From: Metellina segmentata
Taxonomy: Eukaryota; Arthropoda; Arachnida; Araneae; Tetragnathidae
Assembly (NCBI GenBank): GCA_947359465.1
Contig: OX375877.1
Location: 26,299,235-26,363,234, forward strand
DNA: 64,000 nt
Direction: 5' to 3'
A program made the position numbers and the translations under genes. Below the pieces are notes generated by a model that was given only the letters and a program-made list of their open reading frames with translations, did no database searches and was not told where the DNA came from. Positions 1-11,296 of this stretch are shown in pieces. How positions within the stretch are numbered: the first letter of the stretch is position 1; each line of letters opens with the position of its first letter.

Positions 1-52
1 TCAAAAGGAATTAAATTGGAATTTTTTTAAAATAACTTGGAGGATCTAAAGA

Positions 53-155
53 TTTTTCCGCCAGCTGGGTTTGAACTCGGGAAGTCATCCTCAGCTGCCG
101 ACGCCAATCTGGAGGTAGTTGACTTTAGCCATTAAGCCATCTTTGCTTCACGAAA
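53..155 (-). repeat. tRNA-like SINE head fragment
   Basis: Read on the minus strand the stretch has an A-box-like segment (TGGCTTAATGGCTAAAGTC) followed about 45 bases later by a B-box-like GAGTTCAAACCC, the spacing of a tRNA-derived Pol III promoter. No convincing cloverleaf with a paired acceptor stem is visible, so I call it a SINE head or tRNA pseudogene, not a tRNA gene. Confidence 0.4.
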
Positions 156-292
156 ATAAGTTCTTTAAAAGAAGACATCATTTTATATTTGGTTGATTTC
201 ATTCTCATTGGCCGTTACGGTTAGCCCCGCCCCCTGTTGTAATATCTGTGAGGGTTTTTAAAATCGCGCCCCGGAACTCCTTGGAAAGATCT

Positions 293-930
293 AGTCTTTG
301 AGTTGAGGAGCTATTTGGAAGGATTGATAGAGGGAGTTGGAGTAAGGGAATTTGAAGGTCTTAAAAGTCTAATGATAACCGATCAAATTAAAAAGAGAGT
401 TTCTCCTGAGATCGGAGAACGTTTTAATTGATCAGTGGGCCACCATAGTCGACCCGGAAGAGGTAGTGCAAAACCTAGACTAGTACGAAGCTGCGTTAGG
501 CCCCCAGAAAGACGTTTTCCGGATAATTCCCGTATAGAAAACACACCCACCACCGTCAGGAAAATTGAGCCCGTGAGATATGATCGCCCGAATTGGAGAA
601 CCACCTCCAAATCAATCAAATTGGAGAAATGAGTTCGAACGGCGAACTGCACCCGCGTGTTACATATACCATTCAACGAACCATCTAAGGCCACAATGCC
701 CTGAGCTGAGAAAAACCCGGAATCACGAACTTGTAAATTATTTGGATATTAAGGAAAATTTTGCCTTCTATCATAGTGAGGCAATAATAAATGGTGTAAC
801 CACCATAGACCACATATTGAGAGATAGTGGAACCAGTTTAGACGTCTCTCCAAATCACTTGGTGAGACCAGACAATTACACCGAAGAAACCCTTTTGGTT
901 GAAACAGGCACTGGAAAATAATTTCCGATG
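293..930 (+). pseudogene. gag capsid end, zinc knuckle and retropepsin remnant (element I)
   Basis: From 293 one frame reads through a helical, charged segment typical of the end of a gag capsid (about 293-430), is broken by a stop near 430 and by frame changes, and resumes at 580-921. The second part holds a zinc-knuckle relic (C-x2-Y in place of C-x2-C, then H-x4-C near 650-695) followed by a pepsin-like protease start with a D-S-G triad (residues IIRDSG-like, read here as ILRDSGTSLDV, near 820-850). Protease sequence fades after 950 with stops. The missing second cysteine and the stops show loss of function. Gag and protease supply particle assembly and cleavage in intact relatives. Confidence 0.75.
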
Positions 931-1319
931 TTTGCCAGTGGCGAAAATGTGTATTGAAAGTAAGGAATTCGGAAGAGTAGTCACTAAAGCAGCGGTAGTC
1001 GACAAAACCGTCGCGAACTAAACTATTATCTCTTGGGAAATTCGACGCAAGAACTACTCGAGGAAACCAAAAGGAATCTCTGTCTGGTAAGCGCTGTAAT
1101 GACCCGCAATAAATAGAGGATTGAAAAGGTTAGGCAGGACGGGGAGATCGGGATATCCCCCGAAAACTATTTGTCAAATGTTGGTGAAGGTGACGATCCC
1201 ATTTTAGTACTACCCCCACCTGAGAAAGGGATCCCCCTAGTTTAGATTTCACCCGAGAGGTTTTGTGTACAAAGGGCTTGTGGTGAACTGAGCTCGTTTT
1301 GGGAGAAAGTAGCAGGAGA

Positions 1320-2553
1320 TAAAATTAGCGAGTATCAGGTTGAGAAAAGCTTGCTTTTCCTTATAACCACGGATCACCGTGGGGAAGAGGAGAAGCAGTT
1401 AGTAATTCTCGCGCAAATGAGAGAGGGAATCTTGAAACTATGTCACGAGGATGTCGCCGCCCATTTAGGCTCGACCAAATCCAAAGATAAACTGCTAAGA
1501 TATTATTTTTGGCCGAATTGCATTAGGAATGCGGAAGACTATATGAAGACGTATGACCCTTGTCAGAGAGTGGGAAGGTCCAGAGAGAAGAAAAAGGCCC
1601 TTTTAAAATTACTGCCGGTAATTAACGAGATCTTCTCTAAAATTAATGTATATACGGTGGGGCCCCTTCCTTATTCCAGTAAGGAAAATAGGTATTTGGT
1701 TACAGCTATTTGTTATAGCCTCGAAATACCCCGAAGCAATACCGGTGCGAGACATTAGTTCCGAATCGATAGTAGAGTCCCTGATGATAATATTCAGTAG
1801 ATTGGGATATCCCAGATAAATTCAGTGTGACTTAGGAACTTGCTTCACAAGTAAATTGACCTCCACATTTTCAACAAGTTTTGAATTAAAGTGACCCGCA
1901 GTTCCGTAAGGCATCCTCAGAGCAATCCAGTAGAGAGATGGCATAGGTCAGTTAAGAGGTTATTGAAGGTTTTATGTTTGGAGTCGAGATCTTTAAACTT
2001 AAAGATTGGGAGAAAAATCTTCCAGCAGCTCTTTTAGCATTAAGGACAGTGACTCATGAGTCAACAAATTTAGTCCAGCTGAGCTCGTACACGGGAAAAA
2101 TCTGAGAACTCCTGAGACTTTATTGTTCGAACATTAAGTATAACCAGAGGAGGAAGAAAACGTTATGACTGAGTATGTGTTCGAATTGATTAATCGTTCG
2201 AAGCGTTGTCAGGAATTAGCCTATAAGCGAGTTTCGGACATGCAAAACAAAGAAAAACTTGGTACAATAAAGATGCGGTTCTGAGAACGTTTAAAAAGGG
2301 AGACAAGGTGTTGGTCATAACTGCTTCCTAACTCAACAAATTGTCTGTTAGTTGGATTGGCTCTGGTGTGATCGAGAGTCAACTGTCGAACACTAACTAC
2401 ATAGTTAGAATGCCAGGAAGAACAGAGAAAACTCACGTGTTCCATGTTAACCTACTTAAACCGTACCGTAAGAGAGCGGAGACAGTTAACTTGTTGATTA
2501 GTGGAGAGAGTACCGAAACGTCACAGTCGGATCTAGAAATCAATTACCCATAG
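1320..2553 (+). pseudogene. Integrase remnant (element I)
   Basis: The open stretch 1351-1758 (frame open from about 1321) carries the HHCC zinc-binding region of a retrotransposon integrase: H then HLG about six residues on, then CxxC (DPCQRV preceded by a degraded second C) after a YYFWPNC motif. A core-domain start follows (TVGPLP near 1655). From 1758 the core continues through changing frames with stops. A separate open piece at 2341-2553 has the C-terminal domain features of this family (W-x-G near its start, NYIVRMPG, HVFHVNLLKPY), ending at a genuine stop at 2551-2553. Position upstream of RT is unusual for this RT type. Confidence 0.8.
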
Positions 2554-2599
2554 TCAAACACAAATGTTTATGATTTTGAGAAAATAGTACGAGACAGCA

Positions 2600-3540
2600 A
2601 TTAACTGAGAGACGTAGTCCTGAACAAATCACGCGACTCAAGACGCTATTATTATCACATAAGAAAATTTTCTCAAATGATCCCGATAGAACCGATTTAA
2701 TACTACATGATTTGGACTTGATTAGCAACCAACCCGCGACATTCAAACCGTATAGGACGTCGCCCCGACAAACTGAAAATTTGAACGCCGAAATCAAGCT
2801 GATGTTAGACCTCCAGTTAATTGAGACAGGAGAGTCGGACTACACTTTGCCGTTGATATTGGTAGAGGCGCAGGGTAAGGATCCGAGGCCGTGTGTAGAC
2901 TATCGGAGATTAAATTCGATAATCAGGACCGAATATTTTCACTTGCCAAATATCGACGAAAGAATAGAGAAAGTATCAGCGGCAAAATATATAGCGGTAA
3001 TTGATCTGACAAAAGGGTATTAGCAGATCCCATCAAGCCAAAAGGCTCAACAACTAGCCGCTTCTATTACAACGTTTGACACCTATCGCCCGTTGGTTCT
3101 CCCTTTTGTTTTGGTAAACGCCCCTTATTGTATCTCCAAATTCATGTCACAACTATTGCAAGGATATGATGAGTTTAGTGTCCCATATTTAGATGACGTA
3201 GCCAAATTTTCAAATACGTGGGAAGATAATCTAAAACATATAGATCTGGTTTTAAAGAAAATCGTGGGGACCAAGTTAACAGTTAAACCATCAAAATGTA
3301 GGTTCGCGCAAAGCAGTTTGAAAAATTTAGGGCACGAAGTCGGCGAAGGTCTTAGGTCCCCTGCGGAAGATAAGACAAAGACAGTTCTGGAATTTCTGGC
3401 CCCCAAAACGAAAACACAAATACGCCAATTTCTAGGTTTGTGTGGTTTTTATGCCAGATACATAAAATATTATGCGATTATCACAGAACCCTTGACCCGC
3501 GCATTGAAGGGAAAACACAAAAAGGAGGAAATACAATGAT
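2600..3540 (+). pseudogene. Reverse transcriptase remnant (element I)
   Basis: Two open stretches in one frame register, 2712-3023 and 3093-3539, cover most of a Ty3/gypsy RT. Visible landmarks are the priming helix with P-Y-R (near 2745), CVDYRRLN (near 2895), VIDLTKGY (near 3000), PFVLVNAPY (near 3100) and the catalytic YLDD box (VPYLDDVAKFS, near 3185). The first break is a stop where family members have tryptophan (GY*QIP, 3021-3023). A second stop, again replacing tryptophan, ends the stretch at 3537-3539. FLGLCGFYARYIK marks the thumb/connection. The product would copy element RNA to DNA; this copy cannot be full length. Confidence 0.85.
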
Positions 3541-3927
3541 CATCTGTGATCGAACCCGCGTTCTAAACACTAAAGACGAAACTCACCGAAAAATCTATAC
3601 TGTATGCTCCGGATTATAGAAAGGAATTTATTTTGCAGACGGATGCATCAGATAATGGCTTAGGAATTATTATGGCCCAACGAGGACCAGACAATAATGA
3701 ACATCTGATTTTGTTCTTGAGTCGGAAGTTTAGTGAGTGTGAAAAAAAGGTTCTCCACAACCGAAAAAGAATGTCTAGCTATCATTTACGCAATAAAGAA
3801 ATTGCGACACTATCTAGATGGACAGGGGTTTACAATCGAAACGGATCACAACACTTTAGTGTGGCTGAGGAGGGACGCAGGAAATAACCCCCGACTTTGG
3901 CGTTGCAACCATTTAATTATACCATAG
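3541..3927 (+). pseudogene. RNase H remnant (element I)
   Basis: After the RT the sequence reads into an RNase H domain: ILQTDASDNGLGIIM (3630-3675, first catalytic Asp), a frameshift near 3740-3750, then in another frame STTEKECLAIIYAIKK (catalytic Glu) and TDHNTLVWL (catalytic Asp) to about 3885. The usual C-terminal end (an ADxLSR motif) is not found here. An imperfect 51-bp-spaced duplication follows at 3929-4002 (a TGTATATAATTTA block, twice). Confidence 0.8.
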
Positions 3928-4193
3928 TCCATAGTAAGAACTGTATATAATTTAATAAGAATAAGAATAAAATTATAAAGTAAGAATTGTATATAATTTA
4001 AAACCATGGTTAAAATAACTGTAGATACTTTGTGTTTTTAATTGTTTAAACTAAATGTAGAAGAAATCCTTGGTCAGAAAATGAGCGAAAAATACTCGAA
4101 AGTTTTGCTAGTTACTCTAAAGTTGTCGGGACTTCTGTGTATGACCTTCCCTTTCAGATTTTGCCCGCAAAATCTCTCCTTGGGGGAGGAATT

Positions 4194-4790
4194 CTGTGAC
4201 GAAAGCAAGGCAAGCTCTCGGCAGAAAAGTTGAAAGGAGGAAAAGACTAGATGCCGAGAGGTCACGCCACGTATGAACCCAGAACGCCGGACCGCAAGTT
4301 AACGAGCTGGCGATGGGTCGAGGGATTCGATTTCACCGGCCGGGGAAAGCGAGATGTCTTTGTCGCGATGCACAGCAAGACGCAGCGGCATAAGTTCATT
4401 CCCGCCGCTTCCAGGATCAGAGGAGACCGCAGAAACCTTTGTGGCGTCAACTGGTTAATAAAGTTGCGGAAAGGGGGAAATTAACCTCCAATGGACAGAC
4501 CTATTTTGAACCAGCCAACAGCAAGAGGAGAAGTGTGTCGAATGAAACGAGATTGGGGGAGTTCCTCTCTGGAACTTTCGGAGTCGAGAGAGACGGGAGA
4601 AAACTTTCGAGGAGAGAGGTCAACAGACCCGAGGGATCAAACTGATCCGGCTGAGGAAACACCCGTTCACGGTTTCTGATACCCCGTTCTCTGGAGAAGT
4701 GCTCGTCTCGAGCACTGGAAAAAGGTTAGCCTAAGCCTGCAGTTATCCCGACGGTTGTCGTTGATTCTGAGAAATTTCCCCAACTGGGAT
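4194..4790 (+). repeat. Putative 3' LTR of element I
   Basis: A purine-rich tract (GGGGGAGG at about 4182-4189) precedes TGTGACGAAAGC at 4194, the arrangement of a polypurine tract directly before a 3' LTR beginning TG. The following 600 bases are more GC-rich than their surroundings and have no coding similarity. The right limit is uncertain because a Helitron fragment begins near 4795 and no 5' LTR is available for comparison. Confidence 0.5.
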
Positions 4791-4794
4791 TCCG

Positions 4795-5217
4795 TAATTA
4801 AAGATAGATTAAAAATTTCAACGGATTTGAAATCTGCGAAAAATTTGACACCAGATAGATACCTTATACTTTTGATTTTCTTTTAATATATAATTTTTCA
4901 ATTAAATATTTATATTTTCGCAAGAGATTATGACGTTACGCCGAATTCCCATTTGATTTTTTAAGCAAACCAACACCACGGCTGTTATCCAATTTGCGAA
5001 GCAAACCATACTTCATAATATTCATAATTTGGTTTACTAAGCTAACCAACTTCACGGGCAACGCCATTATGGCTGTTATCCAATAGGTTAAGAATTCCCA
5101 TTAGCAAACCAAAATGGGAATTCGTAGCAATCCCCGGGGGTTAGCGAACAGTGGTCACACCTGACCCCATGAAAAGAACTGCCACGGTCAACGCCGTGAT
5201 GGACACGCATTGGCTAG
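4795..5217 (+). mobile_element. Helitron fragment with 3' terminus
   Basis: It begins inside the element with the family's AAATCTGCG and GATAGATACCTTA blocks and ends in a short imperfect hairpin region GGACACGCATTGGCTAG followed by T. A CTRR end before T and a nearby GC-rich hairpin are Helitron 3' hallmarks. The 5' part is missing. The same ends and internal blocks recur at several other places in the window. Confidence 0.65.
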
Positions 5218-6157
5218 TATGTGACAACACGAATATTTTAGGAAGTGAGCAACGAAACATTTTAACATCCCCTTGAAGCTCGTTATCATAGGATCCCAAC
5301 GTACGTGAATATATTAGTTCATAATTAAAATTCTTGTATTATACAAACAATAAATGCAATGTATTTGGGTTAAAATTGTTCCTATTCATGTAAAAGACAA
5401 AACCTGATAAATTCCTCGCTATTTTTATTGAAGAAAACTAAGATGAAATGAAACGAAGCTGGCTTTTTCAACTGCTGAAGCCATTTTCATTTTTACAATT
5501 TCGTTGAGATGTTCATCAAAAACAAATATCCGTTATTTTCAATATTGAAAATCAGAAAAAAAAATTTCGAAAGCTTCTCTAAAATATTTATTTAAACGTC
5601 TCTATTCATGAAAGCGCTCTTTAGTACATTTACTAATCCTAGTATTTTAGTATGATGTCCATAACAGATTCTGCGATTATCTTAGCCCTCATCACAGTTT
5701 GGTTTTCAGTTCGTATTGATAATTTCAGTAGTTGTTTGTAGGTATAGATTTTTTAGATGCCGCCGTAGGTTATGATTTTTATTTATCTTCCTGGATTGAT
5801 AAATTTTGAATTTATCTTCCTATATAGATAATACAAAACTTGATAAATAATCACACCTTTGTGTTTAGAGCAAATTTATAACAAAAAAGGGGGTTGCATT
5901 ATGCAAAAGCGTAAACATAAAACAGCTGTTGCAAACTATTTTGATCGATACTATCAACATAGTTGGGTTTCAAAATTTTCCTGAAACTAGTAAATATTCT
6001 ACCTAACTTTATCAGTGGTGCTAATTTGATAAAAGTATAGGGAATAGATTTGAACATACTTGGCTAGTAATTTAGTCGAGTAGCGATTGATTTAATAGCT
6101 CTACTAAACGAGAAAACAGCAAGTGAGGGAGTGTTTGTTCAACATGTTGTAGAAAAA
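5218..6157. other. Unassigned AT-rich sequence
   Basis: No convincing coding frame, terminal repeat or RNA gene seen. Confidence 0.5.
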
Positions 6158-6324
6158 TACGGAGAATTTTACACCAGATCGATACTTTAAATATGATTTT
6201 CTTTAAATAAATAAATAATTATTTAATAAATAATTAAATAATAATTCAGTTTTTGGTATCGATCGTGCGTAGAATTTTACGTTGATTTCAAATCCGTTGA
6301 AATTAGCAGTCTATCTTCAAAGAT
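6158..6324. repeat. Back-to-back Helitron-derived blocks
   Basis: The family block GAATTTTACACCAGATCGATAC appears at about 6162-6184 and its inverted counterpart GGTATCGATC...GAATTTTAC at about 6256-6283, joined by a TTTAAATAAAT-rich spacer. It is a rearranged piece of the Helitron family. Confidence 0.5.
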
Positions 6325-6510
6325 CGCAAAGATAGAAAACTTAAAAATTAGGGGAATAAAAAACATAATTTGCCTTAGGCCACTTCGTTTGGCGAGGCTA
6401 GCGAGGTCCCGCTTTCCGTTAAGTATTAAATTATGTTTCTTTATTCCTCAATTTTGAGCTTCTATCCTTGCGATCGTTGAAGAGCGGGAACCTGAAACCT
6501 CGCCAAACGC
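6325..6510. repeat. Nested inverted repeats
   Basis: GATCGCAAAGATAGAAAAC (6325 on) and about 48 bases in total are repeated in reverse complement at about 6430-6475 (ending CTATCCTTGCGATC) with few mismatches. The loop holds CGTTTGGCGAGG and AGGTCCCGCTT, whose complements (AGCGGGAACCT, CCTCGCCAAACG) follow just outside at about 6483-6510, so two inverted repeats interlock. Confidence 0.6.
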
Positions 6511-6624
6511 GCGGTAGACGCGTCTCATGTGAACTGAGCCGTAGACCAAAATTGTTTAATTTAAGATGTTGTTTATGAATAATCAATTTTGTTTATATAT
6601 TCCTCTCCCAAATAAGAGGAAATA

Positions 6625-7197
6625 CAGGGTGTCCCAAAAAGATCAGCAAAACTTCAAAAATTTATATAAAAAAAAAAGGAATAGGCCCATAGCAAACCTA
6701 TTACAACAATAGATAGAATAACTCAAGAAGTTTTTTTCTACAGTATGTTTCTGATTATAGATAGCGCTGCACAACACGCAAGCGATTATTAAAGAATTCA
6801 GTTATTCAAAATGGCGGATCCCGTGAAGAAATCTCAATGTGTCAAGTGGTTTATCAAAACAAAATCTGATACTCAAACGCAAAGAAATTATGTGTTAAGA
6901 TATGTAAAATTGTTATGTAAAAGATGCTGAGTACCGAACAAAAGTTAACGGTGTCGTGGAATTGAAACAAAAAAAAGAACCCAAACAGCTGTAGCGACTG
7001 TTGATAGCATGCTGAAACGTTCGTGGATTGAATGGAATATGGTCATGATATTCTTCGCGCTACGAAAGGATCTCATGTGGAAATTTACTAAGGTAGTAGA
7101 AAAAAAATTTTGAGTTACTCTAACTAGTTTTGCTGTAATCCTATTCTTTTTTTTAAATAAATTTTTTCAGTTGTACTGATCTTTTTGGGACACCCTA
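6625..7197 (+). mobile_element. Internally deleted mariner-like element
   Basis: Terminal inverted repeats of about 28 bases are clear: left CAGGGTGTCCCAAAAAGATC at 6625, right GATCTTTTTGGGACACCCTA ending 7197, flanked by TA on both sides (6623-6624, 7198-7199), the Tc1/mariner target. Inside, 6811-6890 reads as a helix-turn-helix start seen in mariner-type transposases (MADPVKKSQCVKWF, then TKSDTQTQRNY). About 7020-7090 reads as the transposase C-terminus (YGHDILRATKGSHVEIY). The catalytic middle is deleted, so it would be non-autonomous. Confidence 0.8.
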
Positions 7198-8020
7198 TAT
7201 TTGTTCTTTCATATACGGCCGCGACCCAATCGTAAACAGAAGGAGGAGGACAAAGGGTTCGGGTTTTCAACCTGTCGATGCAGGTCAAGGAGGTTAAGCA
7301 ACCTATCTTTTACCTGCTATCTGTGTTTGAAAGAAATTTGGAAAGCAAAGCGGCCCGTTTTTTAAAAAATTAGGATGACAAGATGTTCGTGCCCCTAGAA
7401 ATTTGTGCCCCTAGCTTCAACTGGGACATAATGGGTGAAACTTATCACTGAAAATCAGGCTTGTACAAAGCGCGGCCCAGGACGGCTATGCATGCGACCC
7501 AACAAAAATTCACAAACTTATTTTTTTTTTAGATTGTGACTAAAAATACCATTAACAATACTACAAAAACAATTTTTACATGTTCTCAATTTATAAGCGA
7601 TGAATTTTTGAATTTAACACGTTCTTATGCAATGAGAGATTAATAAAATCATTCTCAAGTTCTAGTTATGAAATTTTTTAAATGGAAAGAAATAGAATGT
7701 ATTTATTATACGTACCTGTGAAACGATACCAGACTATCCTTAGAAGCTTTTTCTTTGCATCCTATAGAACAGCAAATATGTACCATTATTTTATCCAGGT
7801 TTTAAAGAGCAACAGTTAAAATCGATAATCATGCGCCATTAAAATACTATGAAGGTAGAGAATGCGGTTACAGCGAACCCAAATTAGAACCACAAGTCAC
7901 GTGACTTGATCTTGCCTTCAGCCAGAGAGGGGTCGTTATTTCTCTACCTACCATTCTTACTCTAAGGGAACGATTTATCAGCAGACTAAAAAAAAATAAT
8001 AATGAAGCTTTGACTTTAGT
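7198..8020. other. Unassigned sequence between elements
   Basis: No supported gene or repeat boundary seen. Confidence 0.45.
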
Positions 8021-8023
8021 CAT

Positions 8024-8530
8024 GGTGTTCTTTTTTCTATCTCCTGGATCGTTAAAGATAGAGTAAAGATAGTGTATTTATTTGAAATTGGCAATGATGC
8101 GAGTAGTTATTTCAAAACATAATAAATGGTGCACTAGCCCTTTTGCTTCCTATACTTTTACCACGAATTGACACCGAAGAAAGTTGCGGACGTTATGTGT
8201 GTTTGTGGCGATTCTGGCGAGTACTATGCAGTGATTGACTCTTCTCTTGTCTAATATTATAAAAGTAAGTGGTTTTGTATGTGTGTGGACTGTACTGACG
8301 AATCTATGGCACTTACAATAATGGGATTTGGCACACAGGTAGTCCGAATATTTTGCGATTTTTTTTATCGCAAAATATCGCGCACGGTTTTTAAAATTCA
8401 ATCTAGAACATTTTAAAATAAATTTTAATGGAAATTTAATTATTATTGATTTTTTGGAATGGCAACAGCATAAAAGATCACATATTCCAAATTTATTTTT
8501 CTGCTTCCGTTTGAATTTGGGGAGGAACGA
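8024..8530 (+). mobile_element. Helitron fragments (two pieces)
   Basis: 8024-8085 matches the family's central block (TTTTTTCTATCTCCTGGATC, then GTTAAAGATAGAGTAAAG). 8250-8530 matches the 5' part: TCTAATATTATAAAAG, the GGATTTGGCACACAGGTAGT block and TTCAATCTAGAACATTTTAA. The pieces are in shuffled order relative to the copy at 54916, so the locus is rearranged. Confidence 0.6.
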
Positions 8531-10518
8531 TCATTGGCAACAAGGAACCAAATTAGGCCCAATGCGTATGCGCGGTAGCCATTTTCCTACCAGAATCGTC
8601 TCAAAGAAGGTTGCTGGGCGAATTAATATATCATTTCAAGGAGAACTAAAAGCATATGATTGTTATAATATGTATATATTCGGTATAAATGAATCATATA
8701 AATGCTCAATTACATGCGTAATTGATGAGATGGATTGCACAACGCGCTAACCTAGATTGCGGGAAACAGCATGTTTTTAAAAAAAAGCTATTTATTTAAA
8801 AAGTTTTCAAATTCATACTGACAAAACAGTAAAATAATAATAAACAAACATTCTAGAACATGAAATGGAACAAAAAAAACCTATATATTTACTTTAATTT
8901 AATGTACACACGTTTTTCTCGAACACTCAAAAAGTTCCCATGTTAAGTCTACGGGAGCTAGGAAAAGACCGCCTCGGGCGGTAGAAAAGGTTTCTAAGCC
9001 AATCAGAAAGTGTTTCCCGTATGTCGCCACTCTTATTATATAGGCACTCTAGGTATAGATAGATAGATATGAGACATAATATAATGCATCTGACATTAAA
9101 CTTAAGGAACATTTTTATGTCTCTTTACTGGACTTCTATAAGATTTATCTTCCCAGAGAAAAATATCCCTCCCTTCGTAATCATGCCTTATTCATATCAT
9201 CGCTATTTGGTAGCCCTACATTTGTAAGCAGCTATTTTCAGGGATGAAGCACATGAAGAATAAATCTAGAACCAAAGTATCTGATGAGCACCTTGAGAAC
9301 TCACTGAGAATTGCAATTACGTACTTCCATCGAACCGAATATCGAAACATTAATGTCTCAAAATCAATGTCAAACATATCACTAATTTCATGATGATGTT
9401 TTGTCTTTTACTTTTAAAATAAAAACTTCATGAATTAATGAAGTTTAAATTACTTAAATATGTTAACTCTTATATTCTACGGTTTTTGCTCATCAGCTAT
9501 CGTTATTGTTAGTGTATTTTATGTGTGCGTTTTCTTCCAACGTGACCTGCGGAAGCTAAAAGGTTGGACACCCCTGCTTTATATGAAAAAATTTTGGACA
9601 TAACAAAAACTTAGATTTTTTTTAAAGGATAGTTGGCCTCTTTATGTCTCATAACCCATTTAGAGCATTGCTAGATATCAGATTATCAAACCAGAGAATA
9701 TTTATATTCTTTAGTAGCCTTAATACATCTAGATTAATTATGTACCCAGTCATTTTAAGATGTGGGGTCCGAAAGTCCAAAGTCCCACCGCCCCTGAAAG
9801 GTTTAAAATGCTGCATCACTTATATTGCGGCTCCGACGAGAAGATAGTCGACCTTGGTCCCGTCAATTTTTAATAGGTGTGCAAGTTCGTTAGAAGGAAG
9901 ACTGCTATAAACAATAGCATGAATGGCGATCACCGTGGTAGTTTTCCCTTTGCTTCTCGCTGCTGTCGCTTATGACACCGAACCAAAATCCACGTTAAAG
10001 ACTAATCGAGGAATCTCTTTGTTTACTTTCTTACTATGACTTTATTTAAAGAATCTAGGAAAGTGGTCGTGCTTGTGGCTAAAAACACCAATTATACTTT
10101 AGGCTTAGTACCTCTTTAAATTATTGTTTTGTCAAGCAGACTGACCTCATAAATTTTTATAACTGGTGTGTTTCAAATAAAAATAACAAAATAAATATTC
10201 AGAATGCTCCACAGTCAGTTATTCTCTCAGTAAAATAAATATGAATTTTAAGTACTCGGATTAAAACGTATATTTTATTTCTCTTAACAGCTTTGTCATG
10301 ATTTAGACATATACTTTGACTGTGTGATCTAGATTTTACTTTTCATATTAATACCATTGTTGGTAAGGCTTATAAAACTATTGTTATTATAAAAAGAAAA
10401 CAAAATTCTTCGAAAATATATATGCGATTATTTTGTTACTTCACTAATTGGACCACCTTTGGAAAATGGCTCCGGTTGTAATCGAAGCGAGTTGTTTAAC
10501 AATTACATTTTCATTTTA
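8531..10518. other. Unassigned AT-rich sequence
   Basis: About 2 kb without a supportable gene. Small open frames exist (for example 9644-9847) but have no recognisable domain and low-complexity composition. Confidence 0.45.
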
Positions 10519-10650
10519 CATGGAATATTCAAGACGTAATGTTTTGCATGGAATATTCAAGATGTAATGTTTTACATGGAATATTCGAGAGGTGATGTTC
10601 TACATGGAATATCCAAGATGTAATGTTCTACATGGAATGTTCTAAATGGA
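10519..10650. repeat. 28-bp minisatellite
   Basis: CATGGAATATTCAAGA-type units start at 10519, 10547, 10575, 10603 and 10631, an exact 28-base spacing, with a few substitutions between units. The last unit is incomplete. Confidence 0.9.
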
Positions 10651-10668
10651 TCACACGGGAATAAAGAA

Positions 10669-10723
10669 ACGAGTAACAGTAGAAAAACATACACACACGA
10701 GTAACAGTAGAAAAACATACAAC
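10669..10723. repeat. Two-copy direct repeat
   Basis: GAGTAACAGTAGAAAAACAT occurs twice in tandem, about 29 bases apart, just after the 28-bp minisatellite. Confidence 0.8.
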
Positions 10724-11296
10724 TATTAATGGAGTTAAATAATAAATTAAAATATTTTTAGCATATTATTGGAATACTAGAAGCATCTTGCACGTGCCAC
10801 AAATACACAAACAAAATATAAATCAAAACAGCTCCCTAATCTGGTAACCTTTTCATAAAATCATATTCATAAAATTGAAATTATACAAAATACGAATAAA
10901 TTATTGAGCTTGATTTCCTTTTAAAATATGAGTGTTGTTCACCTAATGCTCAAACGTCTGTCTTAAGTCATATTTTAAGAAACCTATTGCCATGACCCTG
11001 ATATCGGCTGTCAGAGATCGATGTGTGTTCGTCGGATAGCACGAAAAACCGGCTACAATCAGCACAGATCATCCATGGAGGACTCCAGAGAACAATGAGA
11101 GATACTTTCTGCTGAGATAAATATATGTGGCGATATTGTTTCTGTAACGATACGTTTCCTAAGCGTATTCAGAAAATGACATCGGTTGCCTCGTTTCTTT
11201 AATACGATTTCAAAGCTTCGGCAATAAAAATTCCAAACAATAAACTCCGAGTTGCTAAATGATAGTTGATCGTTCAACACCAATTAGAGTAAACGC

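Larger units (their letters stand above)
290..4790 (+). mobile_element. Decayed Ty3/gypsy-type LTR retrotransposon (element I), integrase before RT
   Basis: Retroelement protein fragments follow one another on the + strand: end of gag capsid, a zinc knuckle and aspartic protease (293-930), integrase zinc finger and core (1320-2160), integrase C-terminal domain (2341-2553), reverse transcriptase (2600-3540), RNase H (3541-3927), then a non-coding tail and a putative 3' LTR. The RT is of Ty3/gypsy type, yet integrase lies upstream of RT, which is the Ty1/copia order also described for Gmr1-like Ty3/gypsy elements. The coding region has many stops and several frameshifts, so the copy is dead. 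No matching 5' LTR is seen; the left end is truncated within gag. Confidence 0.85.

Noticed and set aside
1..434. 5' LTR of element I
   Set aside because: No similarity to the putative 3' LTR at 4194. The sequence from about 293 reads as gag instead.
8454..8750. 98-codon + frame
   Set aside because: Lies over Helitron 5' sequence and its AT-rich flank; not protein-like.
9644..9847. 67-codon + frame
   Set aside because: No domain, no splice or repeat context; chance length in this composition.
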